IMG/VR virus record: IMGVR_UViG_3300009553_000022
Location: 1 to 64,000 of that record
DNA: 64,000 nucleotides
Source of the DNA: a virus
Direction: 5' to 3' (one strand)
The notes under the pieces were generated by a model. That model ran no database searches. It was given only the letters and a program-made list of their open reading frames with translations, and was not told the origin of the DNA. The first letter of the stretch is position 1, and the number at the start of each line of letters is the position of its first letter. Position numbers and translations under genes: made by a program. Shown here piece after piece: positions 47,832-55,776 of this stretch.

Positions 47832-48593
47832 ATGAAATACCTCAGCTGCCTGCTGTTGTTCGTACTCACTGCGTTCTCAACCCCCGCGGCAACGAGTTCC
47901 GCCGCGATCCAACACGTCCAGGCGGTGTCTGTCACCGTGATCGCTGGCCGGTCGGCGGGAAGTGGTACGCTGATTACCCGCACGAACCCCGCGGGCAAGG
48001 AGTTTACCCTGTGCCTGACGGCGGGGCATGTCATTGAGGGCAGCGTCGGTGCCGGTGCCCACTCTGTCACGAACCACGCGGCCGTCATCCCGCCAATTCC
48101 GTTTCCCCTCGCCTCACCGAGCAGTTCGGCTGCCGTCCAGGTTATGACCACGATCACAGAGGGCGACCGCATCGTCGGTTGTACGCTCATTGACGCCGTC
48201 GTCGTTGCGTTCTCTCCTGCGGATCAGGACGACATCGCTATATTGTTGCTTCGGAAAATCGTACGCCATCCGGACGTTAGATTTGGGACGGACAAGGCGC
48301 CGTCGATCGGGACCCCGCTTATGCATGTCGGATCGATGATGGGGCCGTTTGGCGCTGGAAGCTTCACGACAGGCGTCTTGTCTCAGACCGGGCGCGTGAT
48401 GTTTGACGTGGAATTCGATCAGACGAGTTGTACAGCACTCCCCGGCTCTTCGGGCGGCGGGGTGTTCGACGAGTCCGGCACCTATGTCGGTATGCTGGTG
48501 AGAGGATCGGCAGCGACGGTCAACTTTACCGTGCCGGTGCGCCGGCTTCGGGCCTGGGCCAAGTCGCAGGGCATCCCCTGGTTGTTCCCATGA
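47832..48593 (+). CDS. Exported trypsin-like serine protease
   Basis: 253 aa from ATG 47832; a TTG at 47817 overlapping the previous stop is an alternative. A signal peptide (MKYLSCLLLFVLTAFSTPAA) precedes an S1 chymotrypsin/trypsin-type fold. The triad is His in CLTAGHVI, Asp in DQDDIAILLL and Ser in LPGSSGGGVFD. All three residues are present, so activity is expected. A secreted protease is unusual for a phage late operon; it might act on the envelope or on virion proteins. It is coupled to the FkbM methylase by an ATGA overlap. Confidence 0.8.
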   Translation: MKYLSCLLLFVLTAFSTPAATSSAAIQHVQAVSVTVIAGRSAGSGTLITRTNPAGKEFTLCLTAGHVIEGSVGAGAHSVTNHAAVIPPIPFPLASPSSSAAVQVMTTITEGDRIVGCTLIDAVVVAFSPADQDDIAILLLRKIVRHPDVRFGTDKAPSIGTPLMHVGSMMGPFGAGSFTTGVLSQTGRVMFDVEFDQTSCTALPGSSGGGVFDESGTYVGMLVRGSAATVNFTVPVRRLRAWAKSQGIPWLFP

Positions 48594-49303
48594 GCCCGAC
48601 CGAAATACCGCCTGGATTCTGTCGATTGCCGATTGATGTATTGGCTTACCAGGAGGTCGTCATCCAGAACTGTTACCGCCTGCCAACATCCGTCCCGCCT
48701 GGGCAGGTAGCCGTCGACATCGGCGCGCACATCGGCTGTTTCACTTGCGAGGCGCTTGACCGGGGCTTTGACCGCGTCTTTTCCTTCGAGGCCGACCCTC
48801 GGAACTTTTCCCAGCTCTGCCGGAACGCGGTTCGTCGGCCCGACGCGCGTCGCGCAGAGCTGCAATGGGGTGCCGTGTGGCGGTCCGACAAGCCTTTGAC
48901 TGATCTCCGAATGGCCTGGCAGTTCGATCCGAACGTCCGCGAGACGAACACAGGCGGCGGGTCGGTGGCACTGAGCTTCGGATCTGGCGACTTGGTCCCG
49001 GGGCACTCGCTCCGCAGCGTCTTCCAGCGCCTCGACCAACTCAAGATCCCCCGGATTAATTTTCTCAAGCTGGACTGCGAGGGCTCCGAGTTTCCGATCC
49101 TTTACTCCGCGCCGGACCTACTCGATCGCGTCGACCGCATCGCAGCAGAGCTTCACGACAACCTGCCTTGGAAATCTGACGCGCTCGTCGACGGCTTCGA
49201 GAATACTGAAGAGGCCGTGCACAGCTTTCTTCGGTCGCACGGATTCACAACCGAACGCGCCGACGGATTCCCAAACCGCCCTTATTTGTTCGCGGAGCGA
49301 TAA
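48590..49303 (+). CDS. FkbM-family methyltransferase
   Basis: 237 aa from ATG 48590. SAM-binding motif VAVDIGAHIGCFTCEAL, then RVFSFEADPRNFSQL and a conserved INFLKLDCEGSEFPIL, the FkbM signature order. Such enzymes methylate hydroxyls, often on sugars. With two glycosyltransferases and a cupin in the same late region it may decorate a virion glycan. TAATG overlap with the terminase. Confidence 0.85.
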   Translation: MSPTEIPPGFCRLPIDVLAYQEVVIQNCYRLPTSVPPGQVAVDIGAHIGCFTCEALDRGFDRVFSFEADPRNFSQLCRNAVRRPDARRAELQWGAVWRSDKPLTDLRMAWQFDPNVRETNTGGGSVALSFGSGDLVPGHSLRSVFQRLDQLKIPRINFLKLDCEGSEFPILYSAPDLLDRVDRIAAELHDNLPWKSDALVDGFENTEEAVHSFLRSHGFTTERADGFPNRPYLFAER

Positions 49304-50904
49304 TGCCCGAATCGGATGCCGACCTCACCGCCCTTCCGTCTGATGCGCTTTCCGCAGAGGAACGTCGTCGGCTGACGGCGCAGCCCGCCTCTACTCTTGC
49401 GGACTGGTACAAGCCCTCGAAATCAATCTCGGAGTTCCACGCCTCTCGCGCACGCATACGCTGCTTAGTCGGCGCTCGTGGAACGGGGAAGACAACTGCG
49501 ATCGCAGTCGACTGCGTCGGTCACATTACCCACAACCCAGGCGCAAAAGCGTACATTCTCCGGAAGACCCAAGAGTCTAATGAGAGCACCACCCAGGAGA
49601 CTTTTGAGGAAGTTTTCTCGAAGTGTGGTTATACCGATACCGGCCTGTCGCTGTTTAAGAAGATCGAAGGTGGCAAATACTACAGGGTTCCCTCGGCGGA
49701 AGCGATTCGACTGTTCACGATCTTCCTAAACAAAAAACCAAACAAAACACAGATCCTTCAGTGGTTGGAGACGATCGGAAATCGGTTTTGCGGGCATATC
49801 CATTTCAGCGGTGTTCCGGACGCGTCGAAACGCGACAGCCGTTTTCGTGGCTACGAATGCAGTTATTTGGTTTTCGTCGAGGCCGACCAGCTCGTCGAGG
49901 CGGATTTTCAGATGGCCCAGCTTTGTCTGCGCTGGAAAGACGCGTACGGGAAACAGATCGGAGACTACTCGTGCATCCTGGACACTAACCCGCCCGGCAC
50001 GAAGCACTGGATCGCCAAGTTCGAGGCCGACAGCAAGACCCGCTCAGATGTGCAGTTTTGGCACCTGCACATTGACGAAAACGCCCACAATCTCCCCGAG
50101 GGCTACGTCGAAAACGCTAAGCGTGTGTATGCGCGCCGCCCGGCGATGTACAAGCGGATGATCGAGGGCCAGTACGCCGACGCCTTCGATGGGGAGCCCG
50201 TGCTCTGGGCGTTTACGGAAGAGCACGCCTACGACGATCTCCCCTGGCCCCGCGGTGCCTACCTGGTTCGTGGTTGGGACTTCGGTACGAGCAACTCAGT
50301 GATTTTCTCGGCCTACTGGTCCGAGGGGCCAGACGAGTACTGGTGGGATTTGTGGGAGCACTACGCGGAAATGTCCGACGTCGAGCGCCAGTGCCGCGCC
50401 GCGTGGGACATCACGAAGGAAGTTTTCCCGTTCTGGAATGACCGCTCGATATGTTCCGGCGTTCTCGATGCTTGCGACCCCGCCGGGAATGCGAAGACTG
50501 ATAAGGGCAGCTCGATTGCCGTGCTCAACACGCACAGCATATACCCGAAGTTTTCGACCAAGCACCGCAGTCTGCCGGTGACTCTCGCCGCGTATAACCG
50601 GATCCTGGAGAAAAAAGACCGCTTCGGGCGCCTCATTTATCGGATCGACCGGAAGAATTGCGAGCGCCTATACCTGGGCTCCGCCGGCGGCTACCGTTAC
50701 CCCACCGAGAAGGAGGTCGGCTATAAGTCCGGCGAGCCCGGCAAGGGGCCGGATTTCGGCAATTACGACCACGTTGTTGACGCCTCCCGGTACGCGAAGG
50801 TCAATTTCCTGCGCCTAATGAAGGTCGAAATGGAGGCCATGCAGAAGCCGGTCGGTCGTCTGGCTGCTAAAACATCCGTGAACCCCGCTAGAAGCTGGCG
50901 CTGA
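49303..50904 (+). CDS. terL: Terminase large subunit
   Basis: 533 aa. The ATPase has Walker A GARGTGKT (57-64) and Walker B region YLVFVEADQ. The nuclease domain has RGWDFGTSN, DACDPAGN and a final DHVVDASRY, which supply the three acidic metal ligands. It packages DNA into the prohead through the portal encoded next. A matching small subunit is not certain; the HTH protein at 37222 is one candidate. It starts in a TAATG overlap with the FkbM gene. Confidence 0.92.
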   Translation: MPESDADLTALPSDALSAEERRRLTAQPASTLADWYKPSKSISEFHASRARIRCLVGARGTGKTTAIAVDCVGHITHNPGAKAYILRKTQESNESTTQETFEEVFSKCGYTDTGLSLFKKIEGGKYYRVPSAEAIRLFTIFLNKKPNKTQILQWLETIGNRFCGHIHFSGVPDASKRDSRFRGYECSYLVFVEADQLVEADFQMAQLCLRWKDAYGKQIGDYSCILDTNPPGTKHWIAKFEADSKTRSDVQFWHLHIDENAHNLPEGYVENAKRVYARRPAMYKRMIEGQYADAFDGEPVLWAFTEEHAYDDLPWPRGAYLVRGWDFGTSNSVIFSAYWSEGPDEYWWDLWEHYAEMSDVERQCRAAWDITKEVFPFWNDRSICSGVLDACDPAGNAKTDKGSSIAVLNTHSIYPKFSTKHRSLPVTLAAYNRILEKKDRFGRLIYRIDRKNCERLYLGSAGGYRYPTEKEVGYKSGEPGKGPDFGNYDHVVDASRYAKVNFLRLMKVEMEAMQKPVGRLAAKTSVNPARSWR

Positions 50905-50917
50905 AGTGTGGTATATT
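50903..50917 (+). promoter_or_regulatory. Extended -10 promoter, copy 2
   Basis: GAAGTGTGGTATATT, the same 15 bases as at 45737, overlapping the terminase stop codon by 2 bases. Predicted +1 is about 50924. A good GGAGG (50933-50937) precedes ATG 50945 by 7 bases, so this message has a leader. Confidence 0.55.
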
Positions 50918-50944
50918 AGGCGGTCCCAGTTCGGAGGTTCTCTT

Positions 50945-51382
50945 ATGCCTGATCCAATGCCTATGCCCACGCCCGCGGAAGATGCGAAACCGGCCCAGCC
51001 GGCGCCGTCCCTCTATCTCAACGAGAAGGACCTCGACAACTTCGGACTGCACGACTGCGTTCCCGGTGAGAAGTACACCGCGACGATCGACTTCACTGTA
51101 ACCGGCATGGATGCGCCGAGTAATGGCGAAGCCAGCAAGCGAATCGAAATCGACAAGATGTCCGACATCCAGCCGCACCAGGGCGCGGGCGACGTCGCCG
51201 CTCCGGAGACGATGGAAGAGGGATTGCCGATCGACGCCGAACCCGTTCCCGACGAGGCGGAGCCCACGGAAGAGCCCGACGGCGAAGAGGACGCCGGCGA
51301 CATGTCGAAGCCGTATATTCGGCGCAAGGCGAAGAAACCCTCGCAGTTCCCGGTGGACGTCAAGAAGCTTCAACGACTCTGA
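50945..51382 (+). CDS. Head-region accessory protein
   Basis: 145 aa from ATG 50945, with a strong ribosome site. A Pro-rich start is followed by SLYLNEKDLDNFGLHDCVPG and KYTATIDFTVTGMDAPSNGE, a beta-rich core seen in small structural proteins near phage portals. An acidic region (~95-120) leads to a basic tail (IRRKAKKPSQFPVDVKKLQR). Probably a minor head or decoration protein; not proven. Confidence 0.65.
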   Translation: MPDPMPMPTPAEDAKPAQPAPSLYLNEKDLDNFGLHDCVPGEKYTATIDFTVTGMDAPSNGEASKRIEIDKMSDIQPHQGAGDVAAPETMEEGLPIDAEPVPDEAEPTEEPDGEEDAGDMSKPYIRRKAKKPSQFPVDVKKLQRL

Positions 51383-51385
51383 TCC

Positions 51386-51679
51386 ATGCTCCCGAACCTA
51401 TTTTCTGGTCCGTCCATGCCCGGGGCCGTCCCTGGCTCCCTTCCGCCGTCCACTACCGGGCAGGTCACCGCGCCGCCGCCAGCTGCGGCGCCGCCCGTTT
51501 CGTCGCCCCTCGCGGGGCCGATGATGCCTGGGCCGCTCGCCCCGTCTGAACCCGACTACATGGTTGAGAGGCAGGAAGACGGCACGTTGTTGATTCGGAT
51601 CAAAAACCCGGACGGGACGCCTGGCGTTGTGGTCAAACACATGCCGCCGATCAAGCAGGCCGGAGCACCAGCCCGGTAA
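51386..51679 (+). CDS. Pro-rich head-region protein
   Basis: 97 aa. The first ~55 residues are Pro/Gly/Ala-rich and disordered, the last ~40 beta-rich (YMVERQEDGTLLIRIKNPDG). It lies 3 bases after the previous gene and just before the portal. Possibly a virion linker. Function unknown. Confidence 0.55.
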   Translation: MLPNLFSGPSMPGAVPGSLPPSTTGQVTAPPPAAAPPVSSPLAGPMMPGPLAPSEPDYMVERQEDGTLLIRIKNPDGTPGVVVKHMPPIKQAGAPAR

Positions 51680-51695
51680 GTAACGCCTCCCACCT

Positions 51696-53792
51696 GTGGA
51701 TCGCTTCTTAGCCCGCCGTCTAGAGACCGACGAAGACTTTCAAAAGAAGGTCTCCAGGTTGGCGAAGGACTATCTCGGGCTAGGTCAGCAGTCTGTCACG
51801 TACTACACCGAGGAGTTCGATCAAGCACACGATCTGCTGATGTGCTACGCGCCCCTGTCGAAGGCCGACTTGGAGCAACTCGAACGCGGCCACCCAAAGC
51901 GTTTTATCCTGCCGATGTCGGCGACGCAGATCACGACGATGACAACGTTCATCGCGCAGATGCTGTTCGGCGACACGCAGCCCTGGAAGGTGGAAGGACG
52001 CGGACCCGAAGACGAGGCAAGCGCCGAACACGTCAATCAACTTCTTCGCTGGAACGCCGAGCAGCAGCCGTCTTACCTGCTCGGGTACCTCTGGGTGCAA
52101 GACATTCTTACGTACAACCGGGGAATTCGGTACAACTCCTGGCAACCGGTCTATGAGACCGAGGTCGTGAATGTGGAGATTGAGGACCCCGAGGACCTGG
52201 ACGAAGAGGGCAATCCGAAAAAGTACACGCGGCCAGCGAAGCGCCGCAAAGAAGTCGCGGCGTACAACCACATCCACCTTGTAAGCCCGTACGAGTTTGT
52301 TTGCGATCCGTCGATTCCTCTTTGGCGATTTCAGCAGGGCCGTTTCGCTGGTCATCGGACTCTGATCCCGTGGCTGGAGCTTGAGAAACGATCTCGGCTG
52401 TCGCCCGATCATCCGTCGTACGTCCTGCCAAGCGCCGTCGGGAAGCTGAAGAAGAAAAAGAAGACCGACGCGGGCAATATCGGCATGGGCACGATCGTCG
52501 CCGGGGGCGGCGCGGCTACGAGGGTCAGCGCGACCACTTCCCGGACTGCGTTTGAGCGCAATCGGTCGAACGCCAACCCGGATACAACCGCCGACAAAAA
52601 CGACGCTGGGATCGTCGAGTGCCACGAGCTTTACATCCGGCTGATCCCGTCCGACAACGAACTTTATGAGGGCGACGAGCAGGTCATTTTCCAGGTGCTC
52701 GTCGGGAATCAAGACGTGGTTCTTGCGATCAACGAGTCGCCGAACAAGCACGACCAGTACCCATATTCCGCGGCTGAAGGGCGCCCGTCGGCGTATTATC
52801 AGTACTCCCCGAGCTGGTTGATGATGCTGAAGCCGATCCAGGATTACATCGATTACCTCGAAAACCGCCGGCAGCAGTCCATCGCGCGCACCTCGGGCAA
52901 CATGTTCATTGTCCGGCCCGACAAGGTCAACATCGCCGACTTTATGGACCCGGACAAGGACGGCCTGCTGATCCCGATCCTTCCCGACGCGACGTCGGAC
53001 CGGCTCGACGACATCGTCAAGCAAGTTCCGGTCACCGACCTGACTCAGCAGTTTCGCCAGGAGATTCAAGACTTCACAGCGTTCTCTGAGACCGTCACGG
53101 GTGTGAACGCGCCAATGCAGGGCGCAATGACCGACGACACGACCGCGACCCAGTACGTCGGGACCCAGCAAATGTCTGCGGGTCGTCTGTCGTCCGTCGC
53201 GAGGTTGATCAGCGTTCAGGGCCTTGTCCCGGAAACGCGTCAGATCGTTTCTAATTTCCAGCAGTTCTTGACGACGCCGATGTCTCTTCGGTTCGTCCCG
53301 AACGGGGTCGACGGGGCCTCGACGTTCCACGGTCAGCGGGCTCTGGACGTCTCGCCTGACACGATTCAAGGACAGTTTGATTTCATCGCGCACGACGGCA
53401 GCCTGCCAGGCACCGACGCGCGGAAGGTTGCTGCGATCTCCCGGCTGTTGGAGCTGGTGCCGGTCGTACCGCAGTACTTCCAGCCCGCCCCTGGCAACAT
53501 CGACGCCCGCGCCTTGATTCTGGCCGGGGCCAAGGCCGCCGGCTTACAAGTCGAAAACTTCCAATTTACGCCGGACACCGCCGCCCAGGAGGCCGCTGCC
53601 ACAATGCCGCCCGCGCCGCCGGAAGGTGCCCCGCCCGGCCCGGAATCCCCGGCGACCGAGCCTGTGCCCACTTTGCCCGACCTTGTCGGAACTCCGCCAG
53701 CTAACCAAGGCCCAGGCCGGCCCCCGACCCCGACTATGTCGGAGTTGCCGTCTGCCGAGCCTCTCCAAGTCCGCCCGCAGAACGCGTATTAA
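51696..53792 (+). CDS. Portal protein
   Basis: 698 aa from GTG 51696. An N-terminal helical region (FDQAHDLLMCYAPLSKADLE) and FILPMSATQITTMTTFIAQM start the portal core. The middle contains an acidic loop and a Lys-rich patch (KLKKKKKTDAG), then DYIDYLENRRQQSIARTSGN and GAMTDDTTATQYVGTQQMSA. The C-terminal ~70 residues are Pro-rich. Size and order fit the long portals of podovirus-type phages, which form the dodecameric DNA channel. It sits right after the terminase and head-accessory genes. Confidence 0.85.
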   Translation: MDRFLARRLETDEDFQKKVSRLAKDYLGLGQQSVTYYTEEFDQAHDLLMCYAPLSKADLEQLERGHPKRFILPMSATQITTMTTFIAQMLFGDTQPWKVEGRGPEDEASAEHVNQLLRWNAEQQPSYLLGYLWVQDILTYNRGIRYNSWQPVYETEVVNVEIEDPEDLDEEGNPKKYTRPAKRRKEVAAYNHIHLVSPYEFVCDPSIPLWRFQQGRFAGHRTLIPWLELEKRSRLSPDHPSYVLPSAVGKLKKKKKTDAGNIGMGTIVAGGGAATRVSATTSRTAFERNRSNANPDTTADKNDAGIVECHELYIRLIPSDNELYEGDEQVIFQVLVGNQDVVLAINESPNKHDQYPYSAAEGRPSAYYQYSPSWLMMLKPIQDYIDYLENRRQQSIARTSGNMFIVRPDKVNIADFMDPDKDGLLIPILPDATSDRLDDIVKQVPVTDLTQQFRQEIQDFTAFSETVTGVNAPMQGAMTDDTTATQYVGTQQMSAGRLSSVARLISVQGLVPETRQIVSNFQQFLTTPMSLRFVPNGVDGASTFHGQRALDVSPDTIQGQFDFIAHDGSLPGTDARKVAAISRLLELVPVVPQYFQPAPGNIDARALILAGAKAAGLQVENFQFTPDTAAQEAAATMPPAPPEGAPPGPESPATEPVPTLPDLVGTPPANQGPGRPPTPTMSELPSAEPLQVRPQNAY

Positions 53793-53807
53793 GGCGTTTG
53801 ACACGTT

Positions 53808-53823
53808 GGCACGGAGTCTGCTC
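53808..53823 (+). promoter_or_regulatory. Sigma-54-type promoter h
   Basis: TGGCACGGAGTCTGCT preceded by T, followed by CCTGTCTAACGCTGTGAAAC. It lies 15 bases after the portal stop. Predicted +1 is about 53834, with GTG at +4. It faces the scaffold, capsid and tail genes, and perhaps beyond the right edge. Confidence 0.85.
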
Positions 53824-53836
53824 CTGTCTAACGCTG

Positions 53837-54057
53837 TGAAACTAATGCCAATAGATCACGAAGCGGAGCGTCGTGTATTATCGACGCTCCCGAATTCTCC
53901 CGCCCATGCCGTGATCCACAACGCGCTGGCTCGTGATATTGAGGCAGCTCGGTCCAAGTTGGAAACCTGCAGCAGCGCCGAGTTGTGCCAGATTCAGGCT
54001 GAAATTTTAGTCCGCCGGCAGCTCGTCGGCTGGCTTGCAACGACCCACAAACGCTAA
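53837..54057 (+). CDS. Small helical protein behind promoter h
   Basis: 73 aa from GTG 53837 (VKLMPIDHEAERRVLSTLPN, first residue Met); ATG 53846 is an alternative. Helical, with CSSAELCQIQAEILVRRQLV. Longer in-frame starts run through the promoter and the portal end. Between portal and scaffold genes it may be a small head-assembly factor. Function unknown. Confidence 0.6.
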
Positions 54058-54058
54058 T

Positions 54059-55288
54059 ATGGATCCCAAACCCAACACACCCCCGTCTAAACCCGCGTCG
54101 GCGCCGTCTCCGGCGGCCACGCCAGCCGCTACAGCGCCGAAGCCTGCCGCAGCTCCGCGCCCGGCTTCGACCACGCCGAAGCCCGCCGCGGCCAAGCCGG
54201 CTGAGACCCCCCGCAACGACAAGGGGCAGTTCGCACAAGGTCCGCGACCCAAGTCTGCGCCGATGAGTGCCCGGAAGGCGCTGGGTCTGCCCGAGGATCC
54301 GTCGAAGACCGTCGCGACAATCGTCGACGGCGCACGAAAAAACCTCAAGGCGGTTCACTCCTACCACAACGTTCCGGATCCTGCCGCGCCGGCCACTCCG
54401 CCGCCAGCTCCTGCGGCCCCGGACGCCCCGGTTGAGGTGACGCCGCCCGCCGAAGACCCAGCCGCTCCTGCGGCGCCTGCGGTCAGCCCGCCGCCTGCGA
54501 AGGTGAAGATCGGCGACAAGGAATATACGACCGAGGAATTGACTGCCCGGATGGCCGAGCTGGAGCAAGCCGCCAAGCCTGCCGCTGCCCCACCGGCACC
54601 TGCAGCGCCGCCCGCGGAGCCGCCGCGGCAGATGACGCCGGAAGAACTCAAAGCGGCGGAAGAAAAATGGGTGACGGAAACCGCGAAAGAGTTCGCTCCG
54701 CCCATTACGGAGGCCGAACTTGACACGATCCTCGCTGGCGGTAAGGACGCTGTGGCCGCGATGGCTGCGATCCGGTCCCGCGACATCGCGACGGCCCTCC
54801 TGGCTGCGCGCAAGGACATTTCGGCGTTGATCGCCCCGGAGCTGGCTAAAATCGGGCCGATCGCGGCTCATTTCGAGCAGCTTCAGCGGTATACGGCCAC
54901 GCAAGAGTTTGTCCAGGAGTACCCGGACTTCGCACCGCATGTGGATTTGGCTGTCAGCGTGGCGGAGCAGCTCATGGAGAAGTACCCCGAGCAGTTCTTC
55001 GCCCTGACGGACGCTCAGCGCCGCGCCGAGGTTGCCCGGCAAACCGACGTGATCCTGAGCGCGAACTTCAAGCGGTTCAATCCTAACGCGACTGGCACCT
55101 GGCGCGACGCCGCGAAGCCTGCCGCCGCTCCGCCGGCTGCGCCCGTTCCCTCGCCGACGCCCGCCGCTCCGCCGGCTGCGCCCGTTCCCCCGCCGGTTCG
55201 GCCGCTGGCGAGCAATCCGCCGTCGTCTCAGTCTGGCGCCGCAGCTCCGGACTTCCAGTCTTCTGTGGCCCGCAGCTTGCGTAAGTGA
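54059..55288 (+). CDS. Scaffold-like assembly protein
   Basis: 409 aa from ATG 54059. Pro/Ala-rich arms at both ends flank a helical, acidic middle (EELKAAEEKWVTETAKEF, FEQLQRYTATQEFVQEYPDF). Low-complexity ends and an acidic helical core, directly before the capsid region, are typical of phage scaffolding proteins that are removed during head maturation. No family motif; the call is by position and composition. Confidence 0.65.
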   Translation: MDPKPNTPPSKPASAPSPAATPAATAPKPAAAPRPASTTPKPAAAKPAETPRNDKGQFAQGPRPKSAPMSARKALGLPEDPSKTVATIVDGARKNLKAVHSYHNVPDPAAPATPPPAPAAPDAPVEVTPPAEDPAAPAAPAVSPPPAKVKIGDKEYTTEELTARMAELEQAAKPAAAPPAPAAPPAEPPRQMTPEELKAAEEKWVTETAKEFAPPITEAELDTILAGGKDAVAAMAAIRSRDIATALLAARKDISALIAPELAKIGPIAAHFEQLQRYTATQEFVQEYPDFAPHVDLAVSVAEQLMEKYPEQFFALTDAQRRAEVARQTDVILSANFKRFNPNATGTWRDAAKPAAAPPAAPVPSPTPAAPPAAPVPPPVRPLASNPPSSQSGAAAPDFQSSVARSLRK

Positions 55289-55776
55289 TGAGCGACTCCG
55301 CGGAGTTTTTGAGTCGCCCGGACCCGTTGGCGTCGTTTGCCGCCTGGTATTTGTCTACTGTGCGCGGCGACCTGGGCAACGTTCCGCACCAAGCCGTCGA
55401 GAAGATCGAGATCGGCTCGGCGATCACGCTGTTTCGTTCGCCGCCGTTCCTGGTTGAACTCCTCTTGTTCCACCCGAATACGGTGATCAAGCCGCACTCA
55501 CACCCTGATGTTGACACGGTCGTCGTGTATATCTGCGGCGACATGTCGTTGACGGTCGCGGGCCAGGAGCTTTTTCCGCTCGGGTCTACCAACGTACAGC
55601 CTGACGGCGGCTCGAACCGTCGCGGGATTCCGGTGCGCTTTCCTCCTGGCGTCGTCCACTCCGGGCAGATCGGAGCGACCGGAGGCGCGCTGCTGTCAAT
55701 TCAGCGGTGGCTGGCCGGAGAGCCCACGTCTGTAAAAAACAACTGGCGAGGAGAAGACGGGTCGACACAAGGATGA
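55288..55776 (+). CDS. Cupin-fold protein
   Basis: 162 aa from ATG 55288 (GTG 55285 is possible). The cupin metal motif is KPHSHPDVD followed by VVYICGD and, later, FPPGVVHSG. A small cupin beside two glycosyltransferases and downstream of an FkbM methylase may modify a sugar or amino-acid residue on a virion protein, or simply bind one. Its TGA overlaps the next ATG. Confidence 0.65.
   Translation: MSDSAEFLSRPDPLASFAAWYLSTVRGDLGNVPHQAVEKIEIGSAITLFRSPPFLVELLLFHPNTVIKPHSHPDVDTVVVYICGDMSLTVAGQELFPLGSTNVQPDGGSNRRGIPVRFPPGVVHSGQIGATGGALLSIQRWLAGEPTSVKNNWRGEDGSTQG

Noticed and set aside
51780-53393. Long minus-strand reading frame of 537 codons
   Set aside because: Antisense shadow of the portal gene; Arg/Val/Leu-rich composition without any domain.
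53797-53829. Sigma-70 reading of promoter h (TTGACA at 53799 with 17-bp spacing)
   Set aside because: The hexamer 17 bp downstream is CTCCTG, not a -10 box. The TGGCAC and TGC boxes explain the site better; the TTGACA is probably part of the operator-like repeat.
26490-53842. CRISPR-like array made of the dispersed repeats
   Set aside because: The copies are kilobases apart, in both orientations, and sit at gene starts. There are no regular spacers and no cas genes.
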